Positions 39,316 to 47,800 of a DNA stretch of 64,000 bases are shown piece after piece (position 1 is the stretch's first letter; each line of letters begins with the position of its first letter). Source of the DNA: CAYYFX01 sp046330135 (GTDB taxonomy: Bacteria; ARS69); contig JAXLTI010000004.1 of NCBI GenBank assembly GCA_046330135.1, positions 806,001-870,000 on the forward strand, written 5' to 3'. A program made the position numbers and the translations under genes. The notes under the pieces were generated by a model. The model saw only the letters and a program-made list of their open reading frames with translations, did not search any database and was not told the origin of the DNA.

Positions 39316-40011
39316 CTACTTCCCGAAATAGACGTTCAGGGAGTCCGCCCTGAGGCGGGTCTTCACGATCTGCGGCTGATGAGGCGCCCACTGAAGAAAC
39401 GTGACTGCCTTCCAGGCCGCGGAATACGTATCGAAGACGCCGTATCTGATCCCGATCGTCCCGTCGGCGTAAGTGTGAGTCCAAAAGGGCTGTAGATCGC
39501 AGTCGCCTTCGTGAGACAGGAGTCCAAGATCGTTCGGCGGGAAAGGAACCCGCTCCTCCCAGGCCCTGACGAAGGGCCTCGGATCCCGGCGCGGCGGGAG
39601 CAGATCGAGTTGGATGCTGAACACGGGTACGACGTACCTCGGAGGAGCCTCGAAGCCGAGAACCTCGGTGAGAATCTGCGACAACTCCGAGGACTTGTCC
39701 CAGCCCGCCAAGCTCACGGGGTTGCCGTCGACCGACATCTCCGGACGGTACCCGTAGCCATCGATGACGGCGAAGCGCCTGCCACGGAGCGCAGCTTCCT
39801 TCTCGAGCCCCAGATAGAGCGGCATCCGCCGGTTCGCCCCGTCGAAGATTGATTGGCAAGCGATCTCGAACGGGCCGTTCCATGACAAGCAGATGCTCGC
39901 GGTCGAGGTCTTGTAGCAGAGAAGCTCGGAGGAGGTCGCCGAGGCGACCCTCGCGGCGGCTGCCGCGGCGGCGATCGACCCGGCGCAAAGGGCCGTCCTC
40001 CAGAGCGTCAT
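39316..40011 (-). CDS. Exported hypothetical protein
   Basis: The protein has 231 residues. The ATG at 40011 follows GAGAGG closely and starts a signal peptide (MTLWRTALCAGSIAAAAAAA, cleavage near ASA). The mature part has four cysteines (LLCYK, SICLS, EIACQ, GDCDL) and many aromatic residues. Its composition is less extreme in GC than its neighbours, and codon use is more relaxed, which could mean a different origin. I recognise no family; an all-beta extracellular domain is my guess. Confidence 0.65.
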   Translation of the reverse strand: MTLWRTALCAGSIAAAAAAARVASATSSELLCYKTSTASICLSWNGPFEIACQSIFDGANRRMPLYLGLEKEAALRGRRFAVIDGYGYRPEMSVDGNPVSLAGWDKSSELSQILTEVLGFEAPPRYVVPVFSIQLDLLPPRRDPRPFVRAWEERVPFPPNDLGLLSHEGDCDLQPFWTHTYADGTIGIRYGVFDTYSAAWKAVTFLQWAPHQPQIVKTRLRADSLNVYFGK

Positions 40012-40180
40012 GGACCTCTCCCAGCCGGCCCAATATACGCCCGCGTCGCGTCGTGGGTCGTTCGCGAGCTCGCGGGACTGGGGAGGAGGGCTTGGCGTGA
40101 CGAAACCCAGGCCAGGGGTATAGTCGTCGGAGGCTGTCCAGCGCGATCGGCAGCCTACGACGTTTGAAGGAGGTGGGCCC
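40012..40180. promoter_or_regulatory. Divergent promoter region
   Basis: This 169-bp spacer separates divergent genes. On the plus strand TATAGT (40119-40124) is a plausible -10 box, about 57 bp before the start at 40181. On the minus strand TATATT (40037-40032) is a plausible -10 box, 21 bp before the ATG at 40011. No convincing -35 box was seen for either. Confidence 0.35.
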
Positions 40181-41002
40181 GTGCCGGTCCGGCTGCTGCG
40201 CACGCTCATGGTGATCGGCATCGTCGCGGCGTTGGCTAACCCGGCCTCCGCGGACTGGCAGACCCTCGCACCCGGCCTCGACCTCGGTACCTTCCCGCTC
40301 GCCGACGTCACGCCGCCCGCCGAGCTCACGGCGCTCCGGGTCGATCCGCATCTCTGGGACCTCGACGTCTTCAGCGCGACCGGCAGCAACCTCGAGCGCG
40401 GGCTCAACGCGAAGGAATGGTGCGAGAAGCTCGATCTCGTGGCGGCGATCAACGCGGGCATGTTCGACACGGACTCGCGCACCCACATCGGCTATCTGCG
40501 CAGCGCGGACCACGTGAACAGCGCGCATCGGAACAGCTACCAGTCCGTGGCGGCGTTCCAGCCGAAGCAGGCGGACCTCCCGGCGTTCCAGATCGTGGAT
40601 CTGGACCTGCCGGGCGCGAGCTTCGACTCGCTGCTCGCACGCTACGACTGCCTCGTGCAGAACCTCCGGCTCATCAAGCGCTCGCGCGAGAACCGCTGGC
40701 AGCCGCAGCCGAAGGCGTGGAGCGAGGCCGCGCTCGGCGAAGACTCGCAGGGGCGCGCGCTCTTCCTCTTCTGCCGCACGCCCTTCAGCATGCACGATCT
40801 CAACGCGCAGCTCCTCGCCGCGGCGCTGGACCTCGTGTGCGCGCAGCATCTGGAGGGCGGACCCCAGGCGCAGCTCTTCGTGCGCGCGGGGAAGGTGGAG
40901 CAGGAGATGGTGGGCAGCTACCAGGCGGATCTGCGGGACACCGCCGTGAACGAGACCGCCTGGCCGATCCCGAACGTGATCGGCGTGCGCCGGAAGCCCT
41001 GA
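40181..41002 (+). CDS. Phosphodiester glycosidase (NAGPA-domain) family protein, exported
   Basis: The protein has 273 residues. GTG at 40181 follows AAGGAGGTGGGCCC, an excellent ribosome-binding site, and opens a signal peptide (RTLMVIGIVAALANPASA). The NAGPA pattern is visible: DLVAAINAGMFD (about 87-98), SVAAFQPKQ, YDCLVQNLRLI (about 155-165), GRALFLFCRTPFSMHDL, and LEGGPQAQLFVRAG. In the human uncovering enzyme and its bacterial relatives this fold cleaves a phosphodiester-linked sugar or acts on cell-wall glycopolymers. The substrate here is unknown. It converges with the TonB-like gene. Confidence 0.8.
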   Translation: MPVRLLRTLMVIGIVAALANPASADWQTLAPGLDLGTFPLADVTPPAELTALRVDPHLWDLDVFSATGSNLERGLNAKEWCEKLDLVAAINAGMFDTDSRTHIGYLRSADHVNSAHRNSYQSVAAFQPKQADLPAFQIVDLDLPGASFDSLLARYDCLVQNLRLIKRSRENRWQPQPKAWSEAALGEDSQGRALFLFCRTPFSMHDLNAQLLAAALDLVCAQHLEGGPQAQLFVRAGKVEQEMVGSYQADLRDTAVNETAWPIPNVIGVRRKP

Positions 41003-41059
41003 GGCAGCGTCGGCCCGGCGCCTCGGCCCGGGTGCGGCGAGTTCCTCGCAGCCGCAGTC

Positions 41060-41998
41060 CTATTTCGGCGGCGTGAAGACGAACGGCGCGCGGAACGTGA
41101 CCGACCCCTGAGGAATGACCGGGAAGCGCCACGCCTTGATCTGTGCCATCGCGCAGGAGGTGAGCGCCGCCGAGCCCAGGGTGTCCTGCACGACCACCGC
41201 GTCGCTGACGTTGCCCGTGGCCGCCACCGTGATCGCCACCACGAGCTTCCCGCCGAGACCCGGCTGCTTCTTCAGCTCGTTCTCGTAGCAGAAGCGAATC
41301 CCCGGCGCGTACTTCCGCACCACGGCCAGCAGCGACGCGTCGCTGCGCAGCTCGCCGTCCGTGGAGCCCGACGTTCCGCCGAGCGCCCCCGTGTGGGTGG
41401 CCGAGGCGTCGCTGCCGTCCCCGCCGACCGAGCCGAGCGCTCCGATCTCGATCTGAGCGCCGCCGATCGCCGACCCTTCGCCGCCGATCACGCCGCCGGC
41501 GGGCAGCGCCGCCGTCCCGCCCACGTCCGCCGCCGAGCGACCGCCGCGCACGCCGCGCCTGCGGATCACCGGAGCCGAAGGATCCGTGCTGGTCGTGGAG
41601 GCCAGCTCCGCGTCCAGGCCCGAGAGCATCCCGGAGATCGAAGCCGCGGCCGAGTTCAATTGCTTCGTGGCCGCCTTCGCGCGCGCACGTCCCGCCGCTC
41701 CGGCATCCACGGGCGGCGCAGGTGCTTGAGCCGGCTTCGGCTCGACCTTCGCTTGCGCCGGGGCCGCGGCGGGCGCGGGCGCCGCCGTCACGGGCTTCGG
41801 CACCGCCTCCACCGGCTTCGGCGGGGGCGGCGGCTCCTTCCACGTCACTTCCACCAGCTCCTCGGGGACCGAGGTCGTCCAGTTCATGCGGGCGAGCATG
41901 ATCCCGAACACGATGTGCACGGCCACGCTCACGCCGATCATGCGGCGCGTCTGCGTCCGGATGCGATCGAACTCGAGTGCGAGAGTCATGGTGCTCAT
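41060..41998 (-). CDS. TonB-like energy transducer with AgmX/PglI C-terminal domain
   Basis: The protein has 312 residues. A short cytoplasmic N-terminus and one membrane helix (MIGVSVAVHIVFGIMLARMNW, about 20-40) lead into a Pro/Ala/Lys-rich spacer (EPPPPPKPVEAVPKP) and a Gly/Ser-rich linker. The final 100 residues match the AgmX/PglI C-terminal domain of myxobacterial gliding proteins (LLAVVRKYAPGIRFCYENEL, GKLVVAITVAATGNVSDAVV, SCAMAQIKAWRFPV). Two cysteines in it may form a disulfide. It should couple the ExbB/ExbD motor to outer-membrane parts. The ATG at 41998 overlaps the preceding exbD stop as ATGA, and it is the last gene of the long operon. Confidence 0.88.
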   Translation of the reverse strand: MSTMTLALEFDRIRTQTRRMIGVSVAVHIVFGIMLARMNWTTSVPEELVEVTWKEPPPPPKPVEAVPKPVTAAPAPAAAPAQAKVEPKPAQAPAPPVDAGAAGRARAKAATKQLNSAAASISGMLSGLDAELASTTSTDPSAPVIRRRGVRGGRSAADVGGTAALPAGGVIGGEGSAIGGAQIEIGALGSVGGDGSDASATHTGALGGTSGSTDGELRSDASLLAVVRKYAPGIRFCYENELKKQPGLGGKLVVAITVAATGNVSDAVVVQDTLGSAALTSCAMAQIKAWRFPVIPQGSVTFRAPFVFTPPK

Positions 41999-42417
41999 CG
42001 GACGGCTCCGTTGGGCGGCCGCGTGGCGATGGCGATGCGCGTGGCGCCGGCGCCGCGCGCATCCTGCAGCAGCTCGCGGACCTCGCTGTAGGGCGAGCCC
42101 GCGTCGGCGCGGACCACGAGGAAGCGCTCGTCGTCTTTCTTGTTCGCGAAGCGCTCCGACAGCTCGCGCCGGAAGGCGGTCCGCGGCACGACCTGCTCGT
42201 CGATGGCCACGCGCCCGTCCTTCGCCAGCGTGACGTTGATGTGCTTCTCGTTCCCCAGCGCGCGGCTCCGCGCCTGCGGGAGCTCCAGCCCCAGCGGCGG
42301 CACCGCCAGCATCGGCGCCGTGATCATGAGGATGATCACGAGCACCAGGGCGACGTCGATGATCGGGGTGACGTTGATCGTCACCTTCTCGGGATCGGTC
42401 TGGACGAGGCGACGCAT
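41995..42417 (-). CDS. exbD: ExbD/TolR-family biopolymer transporter, second copy
   Basis: The protein has 140 residues. MRRLVQTDPEKVTINVTPIIDVALVLVI contains the family's membrane helix with the essential Asp (about residue 22), which relays protons. A periplasmic domain follows (KHINVTLAKDGRVAIDEQVV, LVVRADAGSPYSEVRELLQD). The ATG shares a base with the stop of the first exbD (TGATG), so the two copies are coupled. Paired ExbD proteins next to one ExbB are typical of the Agl motor (AglQ and AglS with AglR). Confidence 0.9.
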   Translation of the reverse strand: MRRLVQTDPEKVTINVTPIIDVALVLVIILMITAPMLAVPPLGLELPQARSRALGNEKHINVTLAKDGRVAIDEQVVPRTAFRRELSERFANKKDDERFLVVRADAGSPYSEVRELLQDARGAGATRIAIATRPPNGAVR

Positions 42418-42827
42418 CACCGACCTCCGTCCGCGATGGCGATCTGCTTCGCGCCGCACAGCTTCGCGATGTCCAGCACGTTCACGAACGAGCCGTGCGA
42501 GACGCCGTCCGCGCACGTGACCACGACCGGAGGCGGATTCTCGCCGGCGAGGAGCGGCGTGATGGCCGTCGCGAGATCCGCGCGCGCCACCGCCGTGCCC
42601 TTCACGAGCACGTTCGTGTCGTCGGGAATGAGGAGCAGCACGGGCTCGGCCGGCTCCACCGCCGGCGTCGCGCTGGACTCGGCCTGCGCGCGATGCACGG
42701 CGATGCTGGACTCCGACGCGAGCGGCGTGAGCAGCATCAGGATCACGACGAGCACGAGCGAGACGTCGATGAGGGGCACGACGTTCACCTCGTGGATGCC
42801 TTCTCCGTTCTTCCGGTCGCTGAGCAT
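42417..42827 (-). CDS. exbD: ExbD/TolR-family biopolymer transporter, first copy
   Basis: The protein has 136 residues: MLSDRKNGEGIHEVNVVPLI, then DVSLVLVVILMLLTPLASES, with the proton-relay Asp at the start of the helix (about residue 21). The periplasmic part (PVLLLIPDDTNVLVKGTAVA, VVVTCADGVSHGSFVNVLDI) is acidic and differs clearly from the second copy, so the two are not a recent duplication. The start is 2 nt after the exbB stop. Confidence 0.9.
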   Translation of the reverse strand: MLSDRKNGEGIHEVNVVPLIDVSLVLVVILMLLTPLASESSIAVHRAQAESSATPAVEPAEPVLLLIPDDTNVLVKGTAVARADLATAITPLLAGENPPPVVVTCADGVSHGSFVNVLDIAKLCGAKQIAIADGGR

Positions 42828-42829
42828 GG

Positions 42830-43552
42830 CTACCTCGTGACGGCGGGCCGCGGCTCGCGGGTCGGCAGGATGGCGCTGGCTGGCCGGGCCTCGCGCACGT
42901 CGCTGGCGCGGGGAGACGTCGCGTGCGAATGACCCGCGCGGCTGCCTTCGGTGAGCGCCACGCGCAGGCGGCGCGAGTGGTTCTCCGCGACCGTGAGCAT
43001 CGTGCTCATGCGGCGCGACAGGTGGTTGTAGAGGACCAGCGCCGGCACCGCGATGATGATGCCGGTCGCGGTCGTGAAGAGCGCCTCCGCGATGCCGGCC
43101 GCCACCACCGACGGACCCGCGGAGCCGGCCATCGCCATGTCGTGGAACGCGTGCATGATGCCCCACACGGTGCCGAGGAGGCCGATCAGCGGCGCGATGG
43201 CCGCCATCGTGCCCAGCACGCCGATGTTCTTCTCGAGCAGGAGCTTCTGCTCGCTCAGCGCCACCTGCATGCGCTCCTCCACCGTGGCCTCCGCCGTGAT
43301 GCCTTCACGGAAGAGCGTGAGGGCCACGTGGCCGAAGGGATGAGGCGTGGCCTGGCAGACGCGCACCGCGTCGTGCGAGTTGCCGGCCTCGACCGCGGCC
43401 AGCGCCTTCCGCAGCGTCGTGTCCGGGTCGCCGCGTCGCTTCGCGAAGTACAGGAACCGCTCGATCGTCGCCCCGAGCGTGAACACGCTACAGGCGAGGA
43501 GGACGAGGAAGACGGGGCTGGCCCCCATCATCCTCAGCAGGTCGTTTTGCAT
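42830..43552 (-). CDS. exbB: ExbB/TolQ/MotA-family proton channel
   Basis: The protein has 240 residues. Three membrane helices are visible: about 10-30 (ASPVFLVLLACSVFTLGATI), about 110-135 (VLGTMAAIAPLIGLLGTVWG) and about 148-172 (GIAEALFTTATGIIIAVPAL). The conserved family stretch GTVWGIMHAF...GIAEALFTTATGI is intact. The C-terminal 40 residues are a charged Arg/Pro/Ala tail. With the two ExbD proteins it forms a proton-driven inner-membrane motor. The ribosome-binding site AAGGAGA precedes the start, 25 nt after the previous stop. Confidence 0.92.
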   Translation of the reverse strand: MQNDLLRMMGASPVFLVLLACSVFTLGATIERFLYFAKRRGDPDTTLRKALAAVEAGNSHDAVRVCQATPHPFGHVALTLFREGITAEATVEERMQVALSEQKLLLEKNIGVLGTMAAIAPLIGLLGTVWGIMHAFHDMAMAGSAGPSVVAAGIAEALFTTATGIIIAVPALVLYNHLSRRMSTMLTVAENHSRRLRVALTEGSRAGHSHATSPRASDVREARPASAILPTREPRPAVTR

Positions 43553-43577
43553 GCTCGGTCTCCTTCAGGGCGGAACA

Positions 43578-44003
43578 TCAGCGACGCTCGACGGCCGGCG
43601 CTGGGGGCGTGGGGGTTGGTGCTACGGAAGGGGCGTTCGTGCTTTCGGGCGCGGCCGCGGGAGACGCGGTCGTCGATGACACAGACGCCGGCGAAACGTC
43701 GGCCTCGGCCGTGGGCTGCGCGGGTACCACGTGGACGCGCACCGGCCCGTCCTTCGCGGCCGCCGCGGCGTCCGTCTCCGCGCGCGCGTAGGCGTCCAGC
43801 CAATCCAGCGGGCGCTCCACGTCGCGCGAGGTGATGAAGAGCACCTCGGGGAGCTTCACCTCTCCCTCGATCGTGATCTCCTTGATCGTCTTCGCGGACC
43901 CGGCGGGCTTCGCCGTCGCCTTCGCCGGTGCCGCCTTCGGCGCCTCGGCGGCGTACGCCGACGTTGCCAGGAGAAGCGCCAGGCCGGTCGTCACGGCTCT
44001 CAT
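43578..44003 (-). CDS. Small exported protein of the ExbBD operon
   Basis: The protein has 141 residues, with signal peptide MRAVTTGLALLLATSAYA. A short conserved-looking core, IKEITIEGEVKLPEVLFITS followed by RDVERPLDWLDAYA (about 40-73), precedes an Ala/Pro/Ser/Thr-rich, probably disordered tail. Similar small exported proteins with an ITIEG-x-PE core occur beside ExbB genes in myxobacteria as far as I recall, but the function is unknown. The ATG overlaps the TPR lipoprotein stop by one base. Confidence 0.75.
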   Translation of the reverse strand: MRAVTTGLALLLATSAYAAEAPKAAPAKATAKPAGSAKTIKEITIEGEVKLPEVLFITSRDVERPLDWLDAYARAETDAAAAAKDGPVRVHVVPAQPTAEADVSPASVSSTTASPAAAPESTNAPSVAPTPTPPAPAVERR

Positions 44004-44815
44004 CACTTGCCTCCCGCGCTGCTCGGGGCGCCCGTGGCGACCTTCACCGCGAGCTGCGCCGCGAGGCTGTCCGGATCGTCGCTCGCGAGCGCGCGGTACT
44101 TGTCGAACCACTGGCGCGCGGCGGCGTCGTCGAAGAGATAGAAGCGGTCCACGATCGCCAGGTTGTAGAGCGGGCCCGGCAGATGCGGGTCCTTGTCGAC
44201 AGCCTTCAGGAAGAGCTTCCGCGCTTCCTCGGGCTTGCCGGCATAGAGAAGCGCGATCCCCAGGTTGTTCTGGTTCGCCGCGCTCGGCTCCGCGTCCAGC
44301 GCCTTGCGCGCCACGCCCTCCGCGTCCGGCGAGGCGTCGCGGCGCAGGCGCAGGAACGTGGCGGCGGAGCCGTCGCGCGACCAATCGGCGACGTGCGCTT
44401 CCAGGGAGGTCGCGATCGAGTCGGCCACGTCCGTGTGGCCGAGCGCGTCGTGGTGCAGCGCGAGCGCCCAGAGGAGTTCGTCGGGCAGCGCCGGGTTCGC
44501 GGCGCGCGCGGCCTCCAGCAGCGCCACGCCTTCATCGAAGCGATGCGCTTCCCACAGGATCTTGGAGAGCAGCGAGAGCGCGGCGGCATCACCGGGGCTG
44601 GCCGCCAGACGCGCGCGCAGTCCCGCCTCGTCGGTGGGCATCGGGGCGGGCTTCGCCGGCACAGGCTTCGCCACCTCGGCCGGCGCGGCCACCACGGGGG
44701 CGCTCGCCACGGGACCCTGCGCGGGCGGCGCGCCGCCGCAGCCCGCCAGCGCGAGCCCAGCGACGCCCACGGCGGCGAAACGCGAGAGACGCGGAGGACG
44801 AGGTTGCGCGATCAC
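44003..44815 (-). CDS. TPR-repeat lipoprotein
   Basis: The protein has 270 residues. GTG at 44815 overlaps the stop of the giant TPR gene (GTGA). A lipoprotein signal with lipobox LALAGC precedes an Ala/Pro-rich linker. Tetratricopeptide helices then span about residues 60-250 (AALSLLSKILWEAHRFDEGV, NQNNLGIALLYAGKPEEARK, YNLAIVDRFYLFDDAAARQW). It resembles the TPR lipoproteins of Glt/Agl and Pil/Tol clusters, which act as outer-membrane-anchored scaffolds in the periplasm. Confidence 0.85.
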   Translation of the reverse strand: MIAQPRPPRLSRFAAVGVAGLALAGCGGAPPAQGPVASAPVVAAPAEVAKPVPAKPAPMPTDEAGLRARLAASPGDAAALSLLSKILWEAHRFDEGVALLEAARAANPALPDELLWALALHHDALGHTDVADSIATSLEAHVADWSRDGSAATFLRLRRDASPDAEGVARKALDAEPSAANQNNLGIALLYAGKPEEARKLFLKAVDKDPHLPGPLYNLAIVDRFYLFDDAAARQWFDKYRALASDDPDSLAAQLAVKVATGAPSSAGGK

Positions 44816-47800
44816 GGTTGCGAGTCTCCGTCCGAGGATGCGGTGACCAGGGGATAGTCGACTTCCGGAACGTGCGAGAAGCGCCGGGCGATGCGCGGCC
44901 ACAACTCCTGCTTCGCGCGCTCGACCCACTCGTCCTTCGGTGCGTCGCCGGCGTGGCGCACGAGCTGCGACCAGACGTCCTCGCCCTTGTCGAAGAACGG
45001 CGCGCTCTGGCGCGACAGGACTTCTTCGTACGCCACGAGATCGTCTTTCCCGAGATCGGCGGGGCGCTCGCTCTGCATGAGAGCGTCGCCGAAGGCGACC
45101 AGACACTCGCCGATGCGCGTGGCCGCCGCGCGATTCCACGGCGCCGTCTCCTGCGCGGCGCAGCTTCGGTACTCCTTGAGCGCGTTCTCCAGGAGTGACT
45201 TCTTCTTGGCGACCGAGACCTTGAGCGGCTGCGTCAGCGTCACGCGCTCGTACGCCGCGCGCGCTTCCTCGCCGCCAAGGAACGCCACCTGAGCCAAGAG
45301 CTCCCGGGAGGCCGTCTTCGGGTGAGCTTTCGCGAGGTCCATCCAGCGACGGGTGGCGGACGCCGGCCGCGTCTTCGTGGGCGCCGCCAGGAGCCCGGAG
45401 ACCGGGTGCGCCGCCGACACGGAAGCCAGCTCGCCACGTGCGCGACGGTCCAGCACCGCCATGGTGGTCTCCACGTCCTGCGGGTGCTGCGTCATGTACT
45501 TGTCCTCGAGGCGGCCGCCGTCCGTGGAGTCGCCCGCGGCGTACGCGAGATCCGCCGCGTCCAGGAGCGCGGCCGGCGCGTCCGGATCGGCGGGGAAGGT
45601 GTCGGCGAAGCGCTCCGAGGCGCGAGAGGCTTCGAGCTTCCGGCCGGCCGCCTTCCACGCGCGCGCGGTCTCGACGGACGCGTCGCGCGCGAGGTCGCTC
45701 TTCGGATAGCGGTTCCCGAGGAGCGTCCACACCCGAACGGCGTCCGCGGTCTCCTTCGCGGCGGCGAAGCCCGCGCCCGCGCGGTAGAGCGCCCGCGGCG
45801 CATCCGTGAACTTCGGCCAGCGCGCCGCGACGTCCTCGAAGAGCCGCGCGGAGTCCTCGCCGTCGCCCTTCTTCGTGGCCACGCTCTCGGCGTCCTTGAA
45901 CGCGCACGCGGGCACGGCCGCTTCGAGCTTCACCGCGATCGAGTCCTTGCCGGTCGTGCGGGCGAGGCGCGCGGCGGACGCGTAGGCGTCGCCGGCCTTC
46001 TTGAAGTCGCCGCGATCCACGAGGAGCTGCGCGGCCAGGCGCGACGAGTCGAGCGCACGCGGATCCGCCGGGCGCACTGCGGCGAGCTGCGCGAAGGCGC
46101 CGACCGCCTCATCGCTCCAGCCGTGCGCCTGCGCGACGTGTCCCTTCCGCCAGAGGAGATCGCCCACGCGCTTGTCGTCCGGGTGGTAGCCCACGAAGGC
46201 GTCGATGGCGGCGAGCAGCGGCTTCGCCAGCTTCTCCGGGCCCGGGCCGCGATCCGCGGCCGTGCCGGCCGGACGCTCGCTCTCGTACCAGGAGTCGCGC
46301 GCGTGCACGGCGTGCCACGCGGCGTCCACGCGGAAGGACGCGGTGTCGGAGGCCGCGGCTTCGTCGAAGCTCTTCACGGCGTTCTCGTAGCGACCGAGCG
46401 AGATCGCGGCCTCGCCCGCGCCGTAATGCCATGCGGGAGCGGAGCCGTGCTTCGGCCATCCTTCGAGCAGCGTGGCGTAGAGGTCGGCGGCCGCGCTCCA
46501 GTCGGCGGGCGCGTTCTTGGTCCGGGCCAGCTCGTGATGGTGCAGCGCGGCGCCCACGTAGGCGTTCCGCGCGAATTCGTCGCCGGCCTGGCGCAGGGAG
46601 TCCGCGGCGTTCGCCTTCCACCAGGGCGAGCCCTCGCGAAACTGCGGCGCGAGGGCGAGGCGCGCGTCACGGGCGGCGTCCGGTTTCTCGCCGCGCTCCA
46701 TCGTGGAGGCGAGGCGGCGCGCCGCGTCGAGCGCCTCCGGCGCTTCCGGCCAGCGTGCGAGCCATAGCGAGTCCGCGCGGACGGCGTCGTCGAAGCGGCT
46801 GTAGCCGCGGTAGAGATCGCCGAGCCGCGCGAGCGTCCGCGACGCCTCCGCGTCCGTGGAGTCGTGCGTGCCGGCGGGCGCGACGGGGAAGAGCCGCGCG
46901 AAGGCCACGGCCCCGCCGCCGCGCGCGAGCGCTTGCACGAGGTGGTCTTCGGCTTCGTCCCGGAGGTCCGTGGTGCGGGCGGCGTCGGGGTGCGCGCGGT
47001 ACAGCTCGGTCAGCTGGTGGAAGGCGAGCGCGGAGCCGTCGAAGTCGTCGAGCTGGAAGCGCGCCCAGCCCACGTGGTACAGCGCGATCGCCGAGTGCTC
47101 CACGTCCGGGCCGTGCGAGGCGGCCTCGTAGTGCGCCAGCGCGCCCGCCACGTCCTTCTGTCCGATCCGGTCGTCGCCGAGCCGCAGGTGCGCCTCCTGG
47201 GCATGCGGCGAGTCCGGGTAATCCGACACGAGGGTGGCGAGGTGCACGAGGCCCTTCGGGTCGTTCTCGTCCGTGAGGATCATGCCGGCGTGGTAGAGGA
47301 CCGCGTCCCGATGCGCGAACTTCGGATCGTCCGCGAGCAGCGAGAGGTAGATCTCGAGCGCCGGGCCGTAGTCCACGAAGGGCGCGAGCGAGCGAGCGTC
47401 CGTCTCCGTGGCGGCGCCGGAGTTGCCGAGGAAGCGGGTCATCGCGTCGCGGAAGTCCTCGCGGGCATCCACGAGGAGCGCGTCCGCCAAGCGGAAGCGC
47501 ACTTCGCTGCGCGCGGTGGATTGCGGGTACGCATCCAGGAAGGCGCGATAGCGCACTTCCGCGTCGGCCAGGAGGGCGCGCGAACGGGCGCGCGAGGTGG
47601 CATCGTCCGTGGAGTCCTTGCTCGCGAGCGCCAGCTCGTGCGCGGCGGCGGCTGCGCCGTAGAAGAGGCCTTCGCCCGCACGTCGATGCGCGTCGCGGGC
47701 GGAGGCCACGGCGGCCACGACCACGCGCTTGCGCTCCATGCGCAGCGCGTCCGCCAGCTTGCGGGCGAGGATCTCGTCCGTGCGAACGGCGGCGACGAGC